In this document: positions 27,117 through 35,738 of the stretch, in pieces | Position numbering within the stretch: position 1 is the stretch's first letter | Layout: each line of letters opens with the position of its first letter | NCBI GenBank assembly: GCA_017883235.1 | Contig: JADGNY010000006.1 | Location: 1-64,000, forward strand | DNA length: 64,000 nucleotides | Direction of reading: 5' to 3' | From: Thermoanaerobaculia bacterium | Lineage (GTDB): Bacteria; Acidobacteriota; Thermoanaerobaculia; Gp7-AA8 | Translations under genes and position numbers: made by a program | The notes under the pieces: generated by a model | Seen by the model: only the letters and a program-made list of their open reading frames with translations | Databases searched by the model: none | What the model was told of the DNA's origin: nothing

Positions 27117-27380
27117 GAAATGTCTTACTCCAAGCGTAGTGGTCGTCGCGGATCGGATACTGAAGCGACCTGTCAGGCTGTCCGGGCGGTTGGCCGGCCC
27201 CCTCCGAGACAATGGCGTGCGACTATACCCACGGAGTTTTGCACCGTCAAGGCGTTCGTAACACCTGATACCGAAAGTTTTAGTTGACATCGTCCGCTGT
27301 TATTTTTTGCATCCTGCCCGATGGTTGGACACGCGAGGGTTCACCGAGGAAACCGGAACCTGGCGAAGCCGCGCAGATCG

Positions 27381-27563
27381 TCAATACGTCGGCTTGAACT
27401 CCTGAGTCAGCGAGCTGATCGTTTCCCACAATTCGGGAAACAACGGCTCCCGCGTCCCCCGGATGACGTGGTAGTCGGCGGGCGCCATCGTTTCCAGAAT
27501 CACGATCTGCTGCCGCAGCAGATTGATGATCCGCGCGCAGCGGTCGAACAGACAACCGACAAC
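27381..27563 (-). pseudogene. Tryptophan 2,3-dioxygenase-like gene remnant
   Basis: About 60 codons read CARIINLLRQQIVILETMAP then ADYHVIRG, matching the conserved QxxxLETMxPxDFxxFR region of tryptophan 2,3-dioxygenase, followed by EPLFPELWETISSLTQEF to a stop at 27381. No ATG, GTG or TTG start is in frame before the preceding ribBA stop, and the haem-ligand regions are absent. It looks like an internally deleted relic downstream of ribBA. The match is from memory of the family and should be tested by search. Confidence 0.4.
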
Positions 27564-27579
27564 GCTGCGAACGCAGCAG

Positions 27580-28782
27580 TTACACCAGCTCCAAAATATG
27601 TCCCAGCTTCTTCTTCTTCGCCTCGAGGTATTTGCGAGTGTCGTTCGAGGGGGCGATCTCCAGCGGCACGCGCTCCACGATCTCGAGGCCGAAGCCTTCG
27701 ATGGCGACGTACTTGGCGGGATTGTTCGTCATCAGACGGATCTTGCGGACGCCTAGGTCGCGGAGGATCTGGGAGCCGGTACCGTACTCGCGGATATCGG
27801 GAGGAAAACCGAGCTTCGCATTCGCTTCGATCGTGTCGTGCCCCTGCTCCTGCAGCTCGTACGCCTTGAGCTTGTTCAGCAGGCCGATGCCCCGCCCTTC
27901 CTGCAACAGATAGAGGATGACGCCCTTCCCTTCCTTAGCGATCAGCTCGAAGGCACGGTCGAGCTGGTCGCCGCAATCGCAGCGCGCCGAATGGAAAACG
28001 TCGCCCGTCAGGCAGGATGAATGGACGCGGACCAGAATCTCATCCTGCTCGCCGATCTCCCCCATCACCAGCGCCACATGCTCTTCGCCGGTGATGTCGC
28101 TCTTGTACGCATGAACGCGGAAGTCCCCGTACGGCGTCGGCATCCGCGGGGAGGCCATGCAGTGCACATGCTTCTCGGTCTGCATCCGGTACTGGATGAT
28201 GTCGGCGACCGAGATGATCTTGAGGCCATGCTGGATGGCGAACTGCTGGAGATCAGGCAGCCGCGCCATCGTGCCGTCTTCGTTCATGATTTCGCAGATG
28301 ACCGCGGCTTCGGTCATCCCGGCGATGGTGGCCAGATCGACGGAGGCCTCCGTCTGACCGGCGCGTTTGAGCACGCCCCCTTTTTTCGCCCGCAGCGGAA
28401 AGACGTGCCCGGGGCGGAGCAGATCGGCAGGCTTCGTCCTCGGATCGATGGCCACGCGCACCGTCTCGGCCCGATCGTGCGCCGAGATGCCGGTAGTGAC
28501 CCGGCCACGCGCTTCGATCGACACCGTGAAGGCCGTGCCGTAGTTCGAGGTGTTGTGCTCGACCATCAGCGGCAGATCGAGCTCCTGGCAGCGCTCCTCG
28601 GTCATGGCCAGACAGATCAGACCGCGGCCGAAACGGGCCATGAAGTTGATCGACTCCGGCGTCACCTTCTCGGCGACGATGCAGAGGTCGCCTTCGTTCT
28701 CGCGATCTTCGTCATCGACGATGATCACGACCTCGCCGCGCCGGTACAGCGCGGCCGCTTCTTCGACTGTGGCAAAGGGCAT
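27580..28782 (-). CDS. ribBA: Bifunctional 3,4-dihydroxy-2-butanone-4-phosphate synthase / GTP cyclohydrolase II
   Basis: 400 aa, both riboflavin branch-point enzymes fused. Residues 1-200: DHBP synthase with [12 protein letters not shown] and the [12 protein letters not shown] and [10 protein letters not shown] loops. Residues 205-400: GTP cyclohydrolase II with zinc ligands in [18 protein letters not shown] and the active-site segment LQEGRGIGL. No FMN riboswitch is recognisable upstream; a palindromic repeat sits there instead. The last codons lie beside the dioxygenase-like relic. Confidence 0.97.
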   Translation of the reverse strand: MPFATVEEAAALYRRGEVVIIVDDEDRENEGDLCIVAEKVTPESINFMARFGRGLICLAMTEERCQELDLPLMVEHNTSNYGTAFTVSIEARGRVTTGISAHDRAETVRVAIDPRTKPADLLRPGHVFPLRAKKGGVLKRAGQTEASVDLATIAGMTEAAVICEIMNEDGTMARLPDLQQFAIQHGLKIISVADIIQYRMQTEKHVHCMASPRMPTPYGDFRVHAYKSDITGEEHVALVMGEIGEQDEILVRVHSSCLTGDVFHSARCDCGDQLDRAFELIAKEGKGVILYLLQEGRGIGLLNKLKAYELQEQGHDTIEANAKLGFPPDIREYGTGSQILRDLGVRKIRLMTNNPAKYVAIEGFGLEIVERVPLEIAPSNDTRKYLEAKKKKLGHILELV

Positions 28783-28809
28783 GGGAGGATTGTACAGCGG
28801 TCTCGCGGC

Positions 28810-28956
28810 GAAGAAGTCCCATCCTGACGGCGAGCGTAGCGAGGCCTGTCAGGATCTCTGGTGGAATCGCGAGGTCCCTGCTGGAACCGACTGACGCGCG
28901 GTCTCACCGGAGATCCTGACAGACTCGCTACGCTCGCCGTCAGGATGGACTTCTTC
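28810..28956. repeat. Imperfect palindrome, CATCCTGACGGCGAGCG family, copy 1
   Basis: GAAGTCCCATCCTGACGGCG with GCGTAGCGAG on the left is mirrored by CTCGCTACGC and CGCCGTCAGGATGGACTTC on the right. It sits between ribBA and the GWxTD gene. Relatives lie at 30825-30930. Confidence 0.85.
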
Positions 28957-28980
28957 AAACCGCGAGACCTCGTAACCCCG

Positions 28981-30516
28981 CTATCCAGACACCTTAAAGC
29001 TCTGTTCCACCGTATACGACTGTTTCGACACGGTATCGACGATCTTCATCTTCAGCGTGTAATCGCCCGGCTTCAGGGCCGGTTTGATCTCGGCAAGCGG
29101 AACTGCGCTGATGATCGCGTAGTGGCCGGGGCCCGGGGTGCCGGTCAGCGGCAGGGCCGGAGCGTCCATCAACGGTGCGGGGATCGTCACCTTATCAGGG
29201 CCGCCGGTAAGGTCGAGCTTGAACTGCAGCTTCGGCATGTTCGTGGCCGCATCGATGCCGGGGTTGTTGACCTCGACGAAGTAATTCAGCTCATCGTTGG
29301 CTTTGAATGTCAGGTTCCCCTTCGGCACGATCTTCAGCTTACCGAAGGCGAAGGGCGCTTTCGGGGGCTCGGCTACACCGAGCTCGTAGACGTTGTCCGA
29401 CAGAATCAGGCGGGACGTTCCGACCGATTCCTTCGACGGACCGGCCACTTCGATCGGGCCGGAGGTGACCAGTACCGGCTGGCCGCCCTTCGCCAGGCCG
29501 ACGATGGCTGTGTACTTGCCCGGTTGGAGGGTCAGTGTCTTGTCGACGAAGAAGTCGATGCGCGAGGCGGTCAGCTTGGCAGGCTCTTCGAAGGTCGTCA
29601 CGCGGGTTCCGGCCGCATCCTCGACCGCGCCGAAGATCGTGTCGGCACCGTCCGCGGCGATGCCTGCCGACGACGGAACGTAGACCACGACCGGGACGAA
29701 TGGATCACCCGCGGGAGAGACGAACTCGGCATAGGCGAAGGCCGCGCCATGATTCGAAGCCTTGCCCGCTTTCGCATCGGCCAGGGCCGACTCGAGCGCC
29801 GGCGTCTTGACGCCGGCCACAGGCGCCGCCGGCAAGGCGGCCTTCGGCGCGCCGCCGACGGGGAACGTCGGAACCTTGGTCAGCGTCGGCTGGGTAACAA
29901 AGCTCATCAGCATTCGGTTCGTGGCCGCGGTCAAGTCGAGTCCCGGCGGTGAGACCAGTTTGAACGTTCCGTCGTTGAACTGATCGTGAAAGATGAACTC
30001 GGCGCGCGGAACCCCGAAGAGCTTCACAGACAGGTCGCCGTCATACGTAAACGTCATGTCCGCCGAGCCGGCGGTCGAAAATGCGGCGCCGACCTCGGCG
30101 TCCCGCATGTTGGCTCTCGTGTTTCCCTGGGCCGAAGCCGGCTTCGTAGTCCGCGCGATGGCGTGGTTCGGGGGTCCGAAAAGGGTGGCGATGCGGCCCG
30201 GATCGGTCATCGAGCCGTGCGTGCGGCCACGACCGAATGCGTCGTCGGCGGCCTTCACGCGGGCCTCGAAATCCTCGCGGAACTCATTGCGCGGCGTGGC
30301 CGGCGTCGGATCGCGGCGCGCCCAGAAAAGCTCGATGAAGGCATCGGCCTGGGCATCGGTCTGCACCGCCAGCCAAGCCGCCTTTTCATCGGTGGTCATC
30401 AGGTACTGCACCGGCCCTTTGCCCCAGTCTGCTTTGGCGGGCGAGAGCGCGGCCAACGCGCTCGTGGCCACGGCGGCGACGAGCATGGCGGCAATCAACA
30501 AGCTGCGAGTTTTCAT
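28981..30516 (-). CDS. Exported GWxTD-domain protein
   Basis: 511 aa. Signal peptide (ends SALA), then a GWxTD domain: WGKGPVQYLMTTDEKAAW, FIELFWARRDPTPATPRNEF and MTDPGRIATLFGPP. The C-terminal half (from ~residue 240) is a series of beta-sandwich-like segments (LTLQPGKYTAIVGLAKGG, LKPGDYTLKMKIVD). GWxTD proteins are common in Acidobacteriota; their role is unknown. GGGGAG precedes ATG 30516. Confidence 0.88.
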   Translation of the reverse strand: MKTRSLLIAAMLVAAVATSALAALSPAKADWGKGPVQYLMTTDEKAAWLAVQTDAQADAFIELFWARRDPTPATPRNEFREDFEARVKAADDAFGRGRTHGSMTDPGRIATLFGPPNHAIARTTKPASAQGNTRANMRDAEVGAAFSTAGSADMTFTYDGDLSVKLFGVPRAEFIFHDQFNDGTFKLVSPPGLDLTAATNRMLMSFVTQPTLTKVPTFPVGGAPKAALPAAPVAGVKTPALESALADAKAGKASNHGAAFAYAEFVSPAGDPFVPVVVYVPSSAGIAADGADTIFGAVEDAAGTRVTTFEEPAKLTASRIDFFVDKTLTLQPGKYTAIVGLAKGGQPVLVTSGPIEVAGPSKESVGTSRLILSDNVYELGVAEPPKAPFAFGKLKIVPKGNLTFKANDELNYFVEVNNPGIDAATNMPKLQFKLDLTGGPDKVTIPAPLMDAPALPLTGTPGPGHYAIISAVPLAEIKPALKPGDYTLKMKIVDTVSKQSYTVEQSFKVSG

Positions 30517-30588
30517 CCGTTTCTCCCCTTGATTAACCGCCCGGTCCAAACATTTGAGGACCGGACCTATTCCACGCCAGCGGGCAAC

Positions 30589-30780
30589 TCATTCGCCGTC
30601 GAATTTCTCCATCTCGTCGTACAGCTTGTCCATCTCGGCGTCGATCTCTTCCTGTTTGATGATGCCCTTGCGCACCAGCAGCGCGGCGAGGCTGTGGAGC
30701 AGAATGCTGTTCTCCACGATCATCTGCTCGAACTGTTCGTCGTCGTCGCTACCATTGCCTTCGCGATCGATGTCGTCCAT
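30589..30780 (-). CDS. Small acidic hypothetical protein
   Basis: 63 aa. An acidic start (DDIDREGNGSDDDEQ) leads into a helical LLHSLAALLVRKGIIKQEEIDAEMDKLYDEME segment. AAGGAGG upstream of ATG 30780 and a coherent helical composition support a real gene. It is 72 bp upstream of the GWxTD gene on the same strand, so they may share a transcript. I do not recognise a family. Confidence 0.65.
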   Translation of the reverse strand: MDDIDREGNGSDDDEQFEQMIVENSILLHSLAALLVRKGIIKQEEIDAEMDKLYDEMEKFDGE

Positions 30781-30824
30781 GCGTTGCGCCCTCCTTCCAG
30801 CGCGGGGAGGATGTACCACAAAAC

Positions 30825-30930
30825 TTCAGAAGTCCATCCTTCAGAAGTCCATCCTGACGGTGAGCGCAGCGAGCCGAAGTCCCATCCTGACGGCGAGCGT
30901 AGCGAGCCCTGTCAGGATGGGACTTCGGGA
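30825..30930. repeat. Imperfect palindrome, CATCCTGACGGCGAGCG family, copy 2
   Basis: Two direct copies of AGTCCATCCTGACGGTGAGC-like words face a right arm CCTGTCAGGATGGGACTTCGG. It lies in the shared upstream region of two divergent genes, 22 bp before the BMP lipoprotein start. Confidence 0.8.
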
Positions 30931-30951
30931 CGCGCAGTTACAATCCGCGCC

Positions 30952-31923
30952 ATGAAACGACTTGCCGTTCTGGCTCTGCTTCCCTTCCTTCTGCTCGCCT
31001 GCCCGCGCCGCGAGTCCGCCTCTTCGGCGATGAAGGTGGGCCTCCTCACCCCCGGCTCCGTCAACGACGGTGGCTGGAACGCCATCGCGTACGAGGGTTT
31101 GCAACAGATCCACAAACAGCTCGGCGCGGAGATCTCGAATCAGGAGACGAAGACGCCGGCCGAGATCGATGAAGGGTTCCGCTCGTACGGCGCGAAGGGA
31201 TTCGATCTCGCCTTCGGCCACGGCTTCGAGTTTCAGGACGCCGCGCTCAAAGCAGGGAAGCAATATCCGAAAACGATCTTCATCACCACCTCCGGCAGCT
31301 CTGTCGCGCCGAATGTCTCACCGATGGTGTTTCAGTTGGAACAGGCCACCTACCTGCTCGGCGTGATCGCCGCGCGCGAGTCGAAGAGCGGCAAGGCCGG
31401 GCTGGTCGGGGGCATCAACCTGCCGTCGATCGCATCGACGTTCCTCGCCTTCAAAGCCGGCGCGCAATCGGTGAATCCGAACTTCGAGGTGAAGGAGATC
31501 TACACCGGAAACTTCGATGACGCCGGCGCCGCGAAGCTGGCCACGCTCTCATTGATCAATGCCGGCTGCGACTTCATCTTCCATCAATCCAACGAGGCCG
31601 GCCGCGGCGTCTTCCAGGCCTGCCAGGAGCGCAAGGTCCGCTGCTTCGGCTCGAACAAGAATCAGAACGATATGGCTCCCGACGTCATCGTGGCCTCGGC
31701 GGTCCTCGACGTCCCGGGCGCATTCGTCTACATGGCCCGGCTGGTTCATGACCATCAGTTCCAGCCGCACGTCTACTGGCTCGGCATGCACGAGAACATC
31801 GTCTCGCTGGTCTGGAATGACAAGCTGAAGGCGGCGCTATCGCCGCAGACCGTGGCCGAGGTGACGCGCATCGAGGCCGATATCCGCAGCGGCAAGTTCG
31901 AAGTACCGCGCGGCAAGTTCTAG
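30952..31923 (+). CDS. BMP-family ABC transporter substrate-binding lipoprotein
   Basis: 323 aa. Lipobox LLAC at residues 14-17. The mature protein has the PnrA/Med fold of nucleoside-binding BMP proteins: VGLLTPGSVNDGGWNAIAYEGL, AKGFDLAFGHGFEFQDAA, GVIAARESKSGKAGLVGG, ADFIFHQSNEAGRG-like and YWLGMHENIVSLVWN. It captures a nucleoside or similar compound for the ABC importer downstream. The frame is open far upstream but ATG 30952 gives the lipoprotein signal. Confidence 0.92.
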   Translation: MKRLAVLALLPFLLLACPRRESASSAMKVGLLTPGSVNDGGWNAIAYEGLQQIHKQLGAEISNQETKTPAEIDEGFRSYGAKGFDLAFGHGFEFQDAALKAGKQYPKTIFITTSGSSVAPNVSPMVFQLEQATYLLGVIAARESKSGKAGLVGGINLPSIASTFLAFKAGAQSVNPNFEVKEIYTGNFDDAGAAKLATLSLINAGCDFIFHQSNEAGRGVFQACQERKVRCFGSNKNQNDMAPDVIVASAVLDVPGAFVYMARLVHDHQFQPHVYWLGMHENIVSLVWNDKLKAALSPQTVAEVTRIEADIRSGKFEVPRGKF

Positions 31924-31935
31924 TCGCCGGAGCTC

Positions 31936-32390
31936 ACGCTCTTACCGTGGCTCTTACCATGGCATGAGCGCGCGCTCCGTTTTGATCCTCGCGTGCTTCG
32001 TTTCGATCCTCGCGTGCTTCGTTTCGATCCTCGCGTGCTTCGTTTCGATCCTCGCGTGCTTTGTTTTGATCCTCGCGTGCTTTGTTTTGATGACCGTGTG
32101 CTTTGTTTTGACGCTTCCGCTCTTACCATGGTGAGAGTGCGCGCTTCGTTTTGACCCTCGCGTGCTTCATTTCGATGCTCGCGAGCTTCGTTTTGATGCT
32201 CGCGCGCTTCATTTCGATGTTCTCGTCCCTCGTTTTGATGCTCGCGAGCTCTGTTTTGAAGCTCGCGCTCTTACCATGGAATGAGCGCCCACTTCCTTTT
32301 CGAATCTCGCTCCTTCGGTGCAAGCATCTCTTGTTTCGTTTCGCTGCTCGTGTGCTTCGTTTCGAACCTCGCTTCTTTCGGGACCAGGCG
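31936..32390. repeat. 21-bp-period tandem array 2
   Basis: Degenerate units built on CTCGCGTGCTTCGTTTCGAT recur every 21 bp (for example at 31988, 32009, 32030, 32051, 32072). A second interspersed word, GCTCTTACCATGG, followed by TGAG and GCGC, marks block starts near 31939, 32119 and 32268. The array occupies the whole 500-bp gap between the BMP lipoprotein and its ATPase. Because 21 is a multiple of three, heptapeptide-repeat ORFs appear on both strands; I do not count them as genes. Confidence 0.85.
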
Positions 32391-32430
32391 CAAAGCCAAG
32401 CGTAGCTTCTACCTACTACACTGAATCCAG

Positions 32431-33792
32431 ATGCGCCTGTCGCACATCACCAAGCGCTTCGGCGCAAACGTCGCCGTCGATGACGTTTCCCTCGACTTCG
32501 CGCCGGGGGAGATCGTCGGACTCGTCGGCGAGAACGGTGCAGGGAAGACGACCCTGATGTCGATCGCCGCCGGGGAGCTGGCGGCGGACGAGGGAACGAT
32601 CGAAGACCGCCTCGCCGCCGGGGTCGTCCATCAGCACTTTCTCCTGGTCAGTGAGTTCACCATCGCGGAGAACCTGGCGCTGGCGATGTGGGGCCGCAAC
32701 GCGGAGGAGATCATCCACGACTCCGGGATCGAGCTGCGCGACGTCAGCCGGCGCGTCGGCGATCTCTCCGTCGGCGAGAAGGCCAAGCTCGAGCTCATCA
32801 AGGCGATTGCCCGGCATCCGCCCGTTCTCATCCTCGACGAACCGACTTCCGTGCTGGCGCCGACGGAGGCGCGAGAGTTGTTCGATGTCATGCGCCGTCT
32901 CGCCGCCGCCGGCACGACCGTCATCTTCATCAGCCACAAAATCCCCGAGGTGCTGGAAGTGGCCACGCGCATCGTCGTCATGCGGCGAGGAAAGATCGTC
33001 GTCGACGGCGGCGTGATGAGCGCCGCGGAGTTGGCCGAAGCGATGGTGGAACGGCGGGCCAAACGTAGGTCGGACTCACGTAGGTCGGACTCTCTAGTCC
33101 GACCGGTGCTCGCGCGGGCGTCAACGACAGGCAGTCTATCCATTACCGATCTCCCGAGCACAGGTCGGACTGGAGAGTCCGACCTACGTAAGTCCGACCT
33201 ACGTATCGCCGGTATCGACGTTCATCGCGGCGAGATCGTGGCCATCATCGGCGTCGCCGGCAACGGGCAGTCTGAGCTGGCGGCGTCGCTACGCGATTCC
33301 CTCCGCGGACATGTCGCGCATATCCCCGAGGATCGCGCGCGCGACGGACTGATCACCCAGATGACCATTGCCGAGAACATCGCACTTGCCGAGCCTCGCT
33401 GGAGGCCGCGCGAAGCGGCGCAGAGAGCCGCCGCGCTCATCGAGCGATTCAACATCCGCGCGCAGTCGCCGCTGCAGCGCGCCGGCTCCCTCTCCGGCGG
33501 CAACCAGCAGAAAGTCATCCTGGCCCGCGAGCTTGAGCGGCAACCGGAGATCATCGTCGCCGCCGAGCCGACGCGCGGCCTCGACATCGAATCGACCCGG
33601 TTCATCCACGACGAACTGCGCGCCGCCGCCGGCCGCGGCGCCGCCATCCTTCTCATCACGTCCGATCTCGACGAAGCCTTTGCCCTCGGCGATGCCATTC
33701 ATGTGATCTATCGAGGGACGCTGAGCGCGCGGCTGACACCCGGTGACGCGGCAGACCAGGCGCCGATGTTGATGGCGGGGGTCGGAGCATGA
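32431..33792 (+). CDS. BMP-type ABC importer ATP-binding protein (two ABC domains)
   Basis: 453 aa, short for this ~500-aa family. First ABC domain: Walker A GENGAGKTT, Q-loop VVHQHF, signature LSVGEKAKLE, Walker B VLILDEPTSVL, switch His FISHK. Second domain: degenerate Walker A GVAGNGQSE without the Lys (usual for the family), signature SLSGGNQQK and Walker B-like IIVAAEPTRGLD. The linker, residues ~212-258, is encoded by a palindromic repeat (RRSDSRRSDSLVRP ... ESDLRKSDLR). Likely inserts two ATPase sites for nucleoside uptake. It overlaps the next gene by four bases. Confidence 0.93.
   Translation: MRLSHITKRFGANVAVDDVSLDFAPGEIVGLVGENGAGKTTLMSIAAGELAADEGTIEDRLAAGVVHQHFLLVSEFTIAENLALAMWGRNAEEIIHDSGIELRDVSRRVGDLSVGEKAKLELIKAIARHPPVLILDEPTSVLAPTEARELFDVMRRLAAAGTTVIFISHKIPEVLEVATRIVVMRRGKIVVDGGVMSAAELAEAMVERRAKRRSDSRRSDSLVRPVLARASTTGSLSITDLPSTGRTGESDLRKSDLRIAGIDVHRGEIVAIIGVAGNGQSELAASLRDSLRGHVAHIPEDRARDGLITQMTIAENIALAEPRWRPREAAQRAAALIERFNIRAQSPLQRAGSLSGGNQQKVILARELERQPEIIVAAEPTRGLDIESTRFIHDELRAAAGRGAAILLITSDLDEAFALGDAIHVIYRGTLSARLTPGDAADQAPMLMAGVGA
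33064..33205. repeat. Palindromic repeat inside the ABC ATPase gene
   Basis: CGTAGGTCGGACT occurs twice at the left edge (33064, 33078) and its reverse complement AGTCCGACCTACG twice at the right edge. The element sits exactly between the two ABC domains and keeps the reading frame, so it is translated. Confidence 0.88.
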
Positions 33793-34802
33793 GCCGTCTG
33801 TTTCGCCGACTCCGACCCCCGACACCCGACTCCCGGCTCCCCCGCATCGCCATCGCCATCGGCGCCGCCCTTCTCTCTCTCGTCCTTCTCGCCCTCTCCG
33901 GCATCGCCTTCGGCCACGCGCCCGGCGAGCTTCTTTCGATCCTGATCAGCGGCTCGGTCGGATCGAAGTTCGCGCTGGAAGGGACGCTTCTGAAATCCGT
34001 ACCGCTGCTCCTCACCGGCCTCTCGGTTGCCATCGCCTTCCGAGCCGGGGTCTGGAACATCGGAGGCGAGGGGCAGTTCCTGGCGGGTGCGCTCGGCGCG
34101 TTTCTCGGTGCGCGATACGGGATGGCCGCTGCATTGGCGGCATCGCTGATCGCCGGCGCGCTATGGGCGTCGATCGCCACGGCCATGCGGTTGTGGCGCA
34201 ACGCCCCCGAGGTGCTGACGACGATTCTTCTCAACTTCATCGCCATTCACCTCCTTGGCTACGCCGTCAACGGACCGCTGCAGGAAGCGAGCGGGAAGTA
34301 TCCGCAGAGCGACGTCGTCGCCGCGTCGCTGCCGGCGATCGGTTCGAGCGAGCTGCACGCCGGCATCGTCATCGCTGTCGTGGCCGCCATCGGAGCGTGG
34401 TTTCTGTTGTATCGAACGGCGGAGGGATTGCGGCTGCGCGCATCGGGATTCAATCGCTCCGCGGCGAAATGGGCGGGCGTCAATGTCGATGCTCAGCTCG
34501 TGCGCGCCATGGCTATCTCCGGCTCGATGGCCGGCCTGGCCGGGGGCATCGAGCTGCTCGGGGTCACGCATCGCCTCTTCGAGCGCTTCGCCGCCGGCTA
34601 CGGCTACGCCGGCATCGCCGTGGCACTCCTGGCGCAGCTCCACCCGCTCGGAACGCTGGCGTCGGCATTCTTCTTCGGTGCGTTGACGACTGGCGCGGGC
34701 GAATTGCAGAGGACGGCCGGGATTTCGTCGACCGTGGCGACGTTCGGCCAGGCGATCGTGATCCTGGCGATGATCGCGCTGACGAGGCGCAGGAACGCAT
34801 GA
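33789..34802 (+). CDS. BMP-type ABC importer permease 1
   Basis: 337 aa, about nine membrane helices, BPD_transp_2 family. Key segments: GVWNIGGEGQFLAGALGAFLGA and AGLRLRASGFNRSAAKWAGVNV (the EAA-like cytoplasmic loop). ATGA overlap with the ATPase gene. Codons 7-19 (RLRPPTPDSRLPR) come from the low-complexity word CGACTCCGACCCCCGACACC, a repeat type also found intergenically in bacteria, so the N-terminus may be a repeat addition. Confidence 0.92.
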   Translation: MSRLFRRLRPPTPDSRLPRIAIAIGAALLSLVLLALSGIAFGHAPGELLSILISGSVGSKFALEGTLLKSVPLLLTGLSVAIAFRAGVWNIGGEGQFLAGALGAFLGARYGMAAALAASLIAGALWASIATAMRLWRNAPEVLTTILLNFIAIHLLGYAVNGPLQEASGKYPQSDVVAASLPAIGSSELHAGIVIAVVAAIGAWFLLYRTAEGLRLRASGFNRSAAKWAGVNVDAQLVRAMAISGSMAGLAGGIELLGVTHRLFERFAAGYGYAGIAVALLAQLHPLGTLASAFFFGALTTGAGELQRTAGISSTVATFGQAIVILAMIALTRRRNA

Positions 34803-35644
34803 CAAACGCACTGATCGCCGCCATCCCTCTCGCCATCGTCGCCTCGACGCCGCTGCTGCTGGCCGTCCTCGGCGAGTTGGTGGTCGAGCGCGCCGGAATG
34901 ATCAACCTCGGCATCGAAGGGATGATGCTCACCGCGGCGATGACGGCCGTGGTGACCGCGCAGCTCACCCACAGCGTCGTGCTCGGATTTCTCGGCGGCA
35001 TCATCGGAGCAGCGGCGGTCGGCGCTCTCTTCGGATTGTTCGCTCTTCGTTTTGCCGCGGACCAGATCGTCACCGGAACGGCCATCGTTCTTCTCGCGCA
35101 AGGCCTGACCGGATTTGTGTACCGCGAGCTTCAGCTTTTCAATCAGCCGGTCCCCCGGCTGGAGATCGATCCGATCGTTCCTCTCGCCTGGATCGCCATC
35201 CCGATCGCTCTCGCTCTGCTGCTGTGGCGTACGCGGTTCGGCCTCCGTCTCCGCGCCTGCGGCGAACTTCCCGCGGCTGTGACCGCGAACGGCGCTTCGG
35301 TGGCGGTGCATCGCTGGACGGCGTTGGCCATCGAGAGCGTGCTGACCGGCATCGCCGGCGCCTATCTATCGTTAGCGCTATCGAGCGGCTTCGCCGAGAA
35401 CATGGTGGCCGGCCGCGGCTTCATCGCCCTATCGATCGTGATCTTCGGCCGATGGAAGTTCAAAGGCGCGCTGCTCGGCACCGCCGTCTTCGGCATCGCC
35501 GCGGCCGCGCAATACGCGATGCAGGCCGGCGGCCACGGCGTGCCGTTTCATCTGCTGCTGGCCGTGCCCTACGTTGTGACGCTGCTGATTCTCTGCGGCA
35601 TCGCCGGAAGAGTGCGCGCGCCGGAGAGTTTGGGGAAGACGTAG
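34799..35644 (+). CDS. BMP-type ABC importer permease 2
   Basis: 281 aa, about eight membrane helices. LLAVLGELVVERAGMINLGIEGMM is the diagnostic start of the second permease of nucleoside (NupQ/YufQ-like) importers; the loop RTRFGLRLRACGELPAAVTANG contacts the ATPase. ATGA overlap with permease 1 shows that ATPase, permease 1 and permease 2 form one translational unit. The frame is open upstream through permease 1 but this start matches the family. Confidence 0.92.
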   Translation: MTNALIAAIPLAIVASTPLLLAVLGELVVERAGMINLGIEGMMLTAAMTAVVTAQLTHSVVLGFLGGIIGAAAVGALFGLFALRFAADQIVTGTAIVLLAQGLTGFVYRELQLFNQPVPRLEIDPIVPLAWIAIPIALALLLWRTRFGLRLRACGELPAAVTANGASVAVHRWTALAIESVLTGIAGAYLSLALSSGFAENMVAGRGFIALSIVIFGRWKFKGALLGTAVFGIAAAAQYAMQAGGHGVPFHLLLAVPYVVTLLILCGIAGRVRAPESLGKT

Positions 35645-35656
35645 ATAGGAACGACG

Positions 35657-35733
35657 AAATGTTGAATGTTCAATGTTGAATGGCCCGGGGTTCATTCAAC
35701 ATTCGACATTGAACACTCAACATTCAACATTCG
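35657..35733. repeat. Imperfect palindrome, TTCAACATTCAACATT family
   Basis: GTTGAATGTTCAATGTTGAA faces TTGAACACTCAACATTCAAC around GCCCGGGG. AT-rich in a GC-rich genome. It lies between the convergent permease and biotin carboxylase genes and could act as a bidirectional terminator. Confidence 0.75.
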
Positions 35734-35738
35734 CTTTC

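Noticed and set aside
28783-28980. FMN riboswitch before ribBA
   Set aside because: No RFN-element helices or conserved loops; the region is a palindromic repeat.
29986-30951. Upstream extension of the BMP lipoprotein gene
   Set aside because: It runs antisense through the GWxTD gene and a repeat; the lipoprotein signal at 30952 defines the start.
31920-32405. Heptapeptide-repeat ORFs across array 2 on both strands
   Set aside because: All are products of the 21-bp period; none has a ribosome site or family match.
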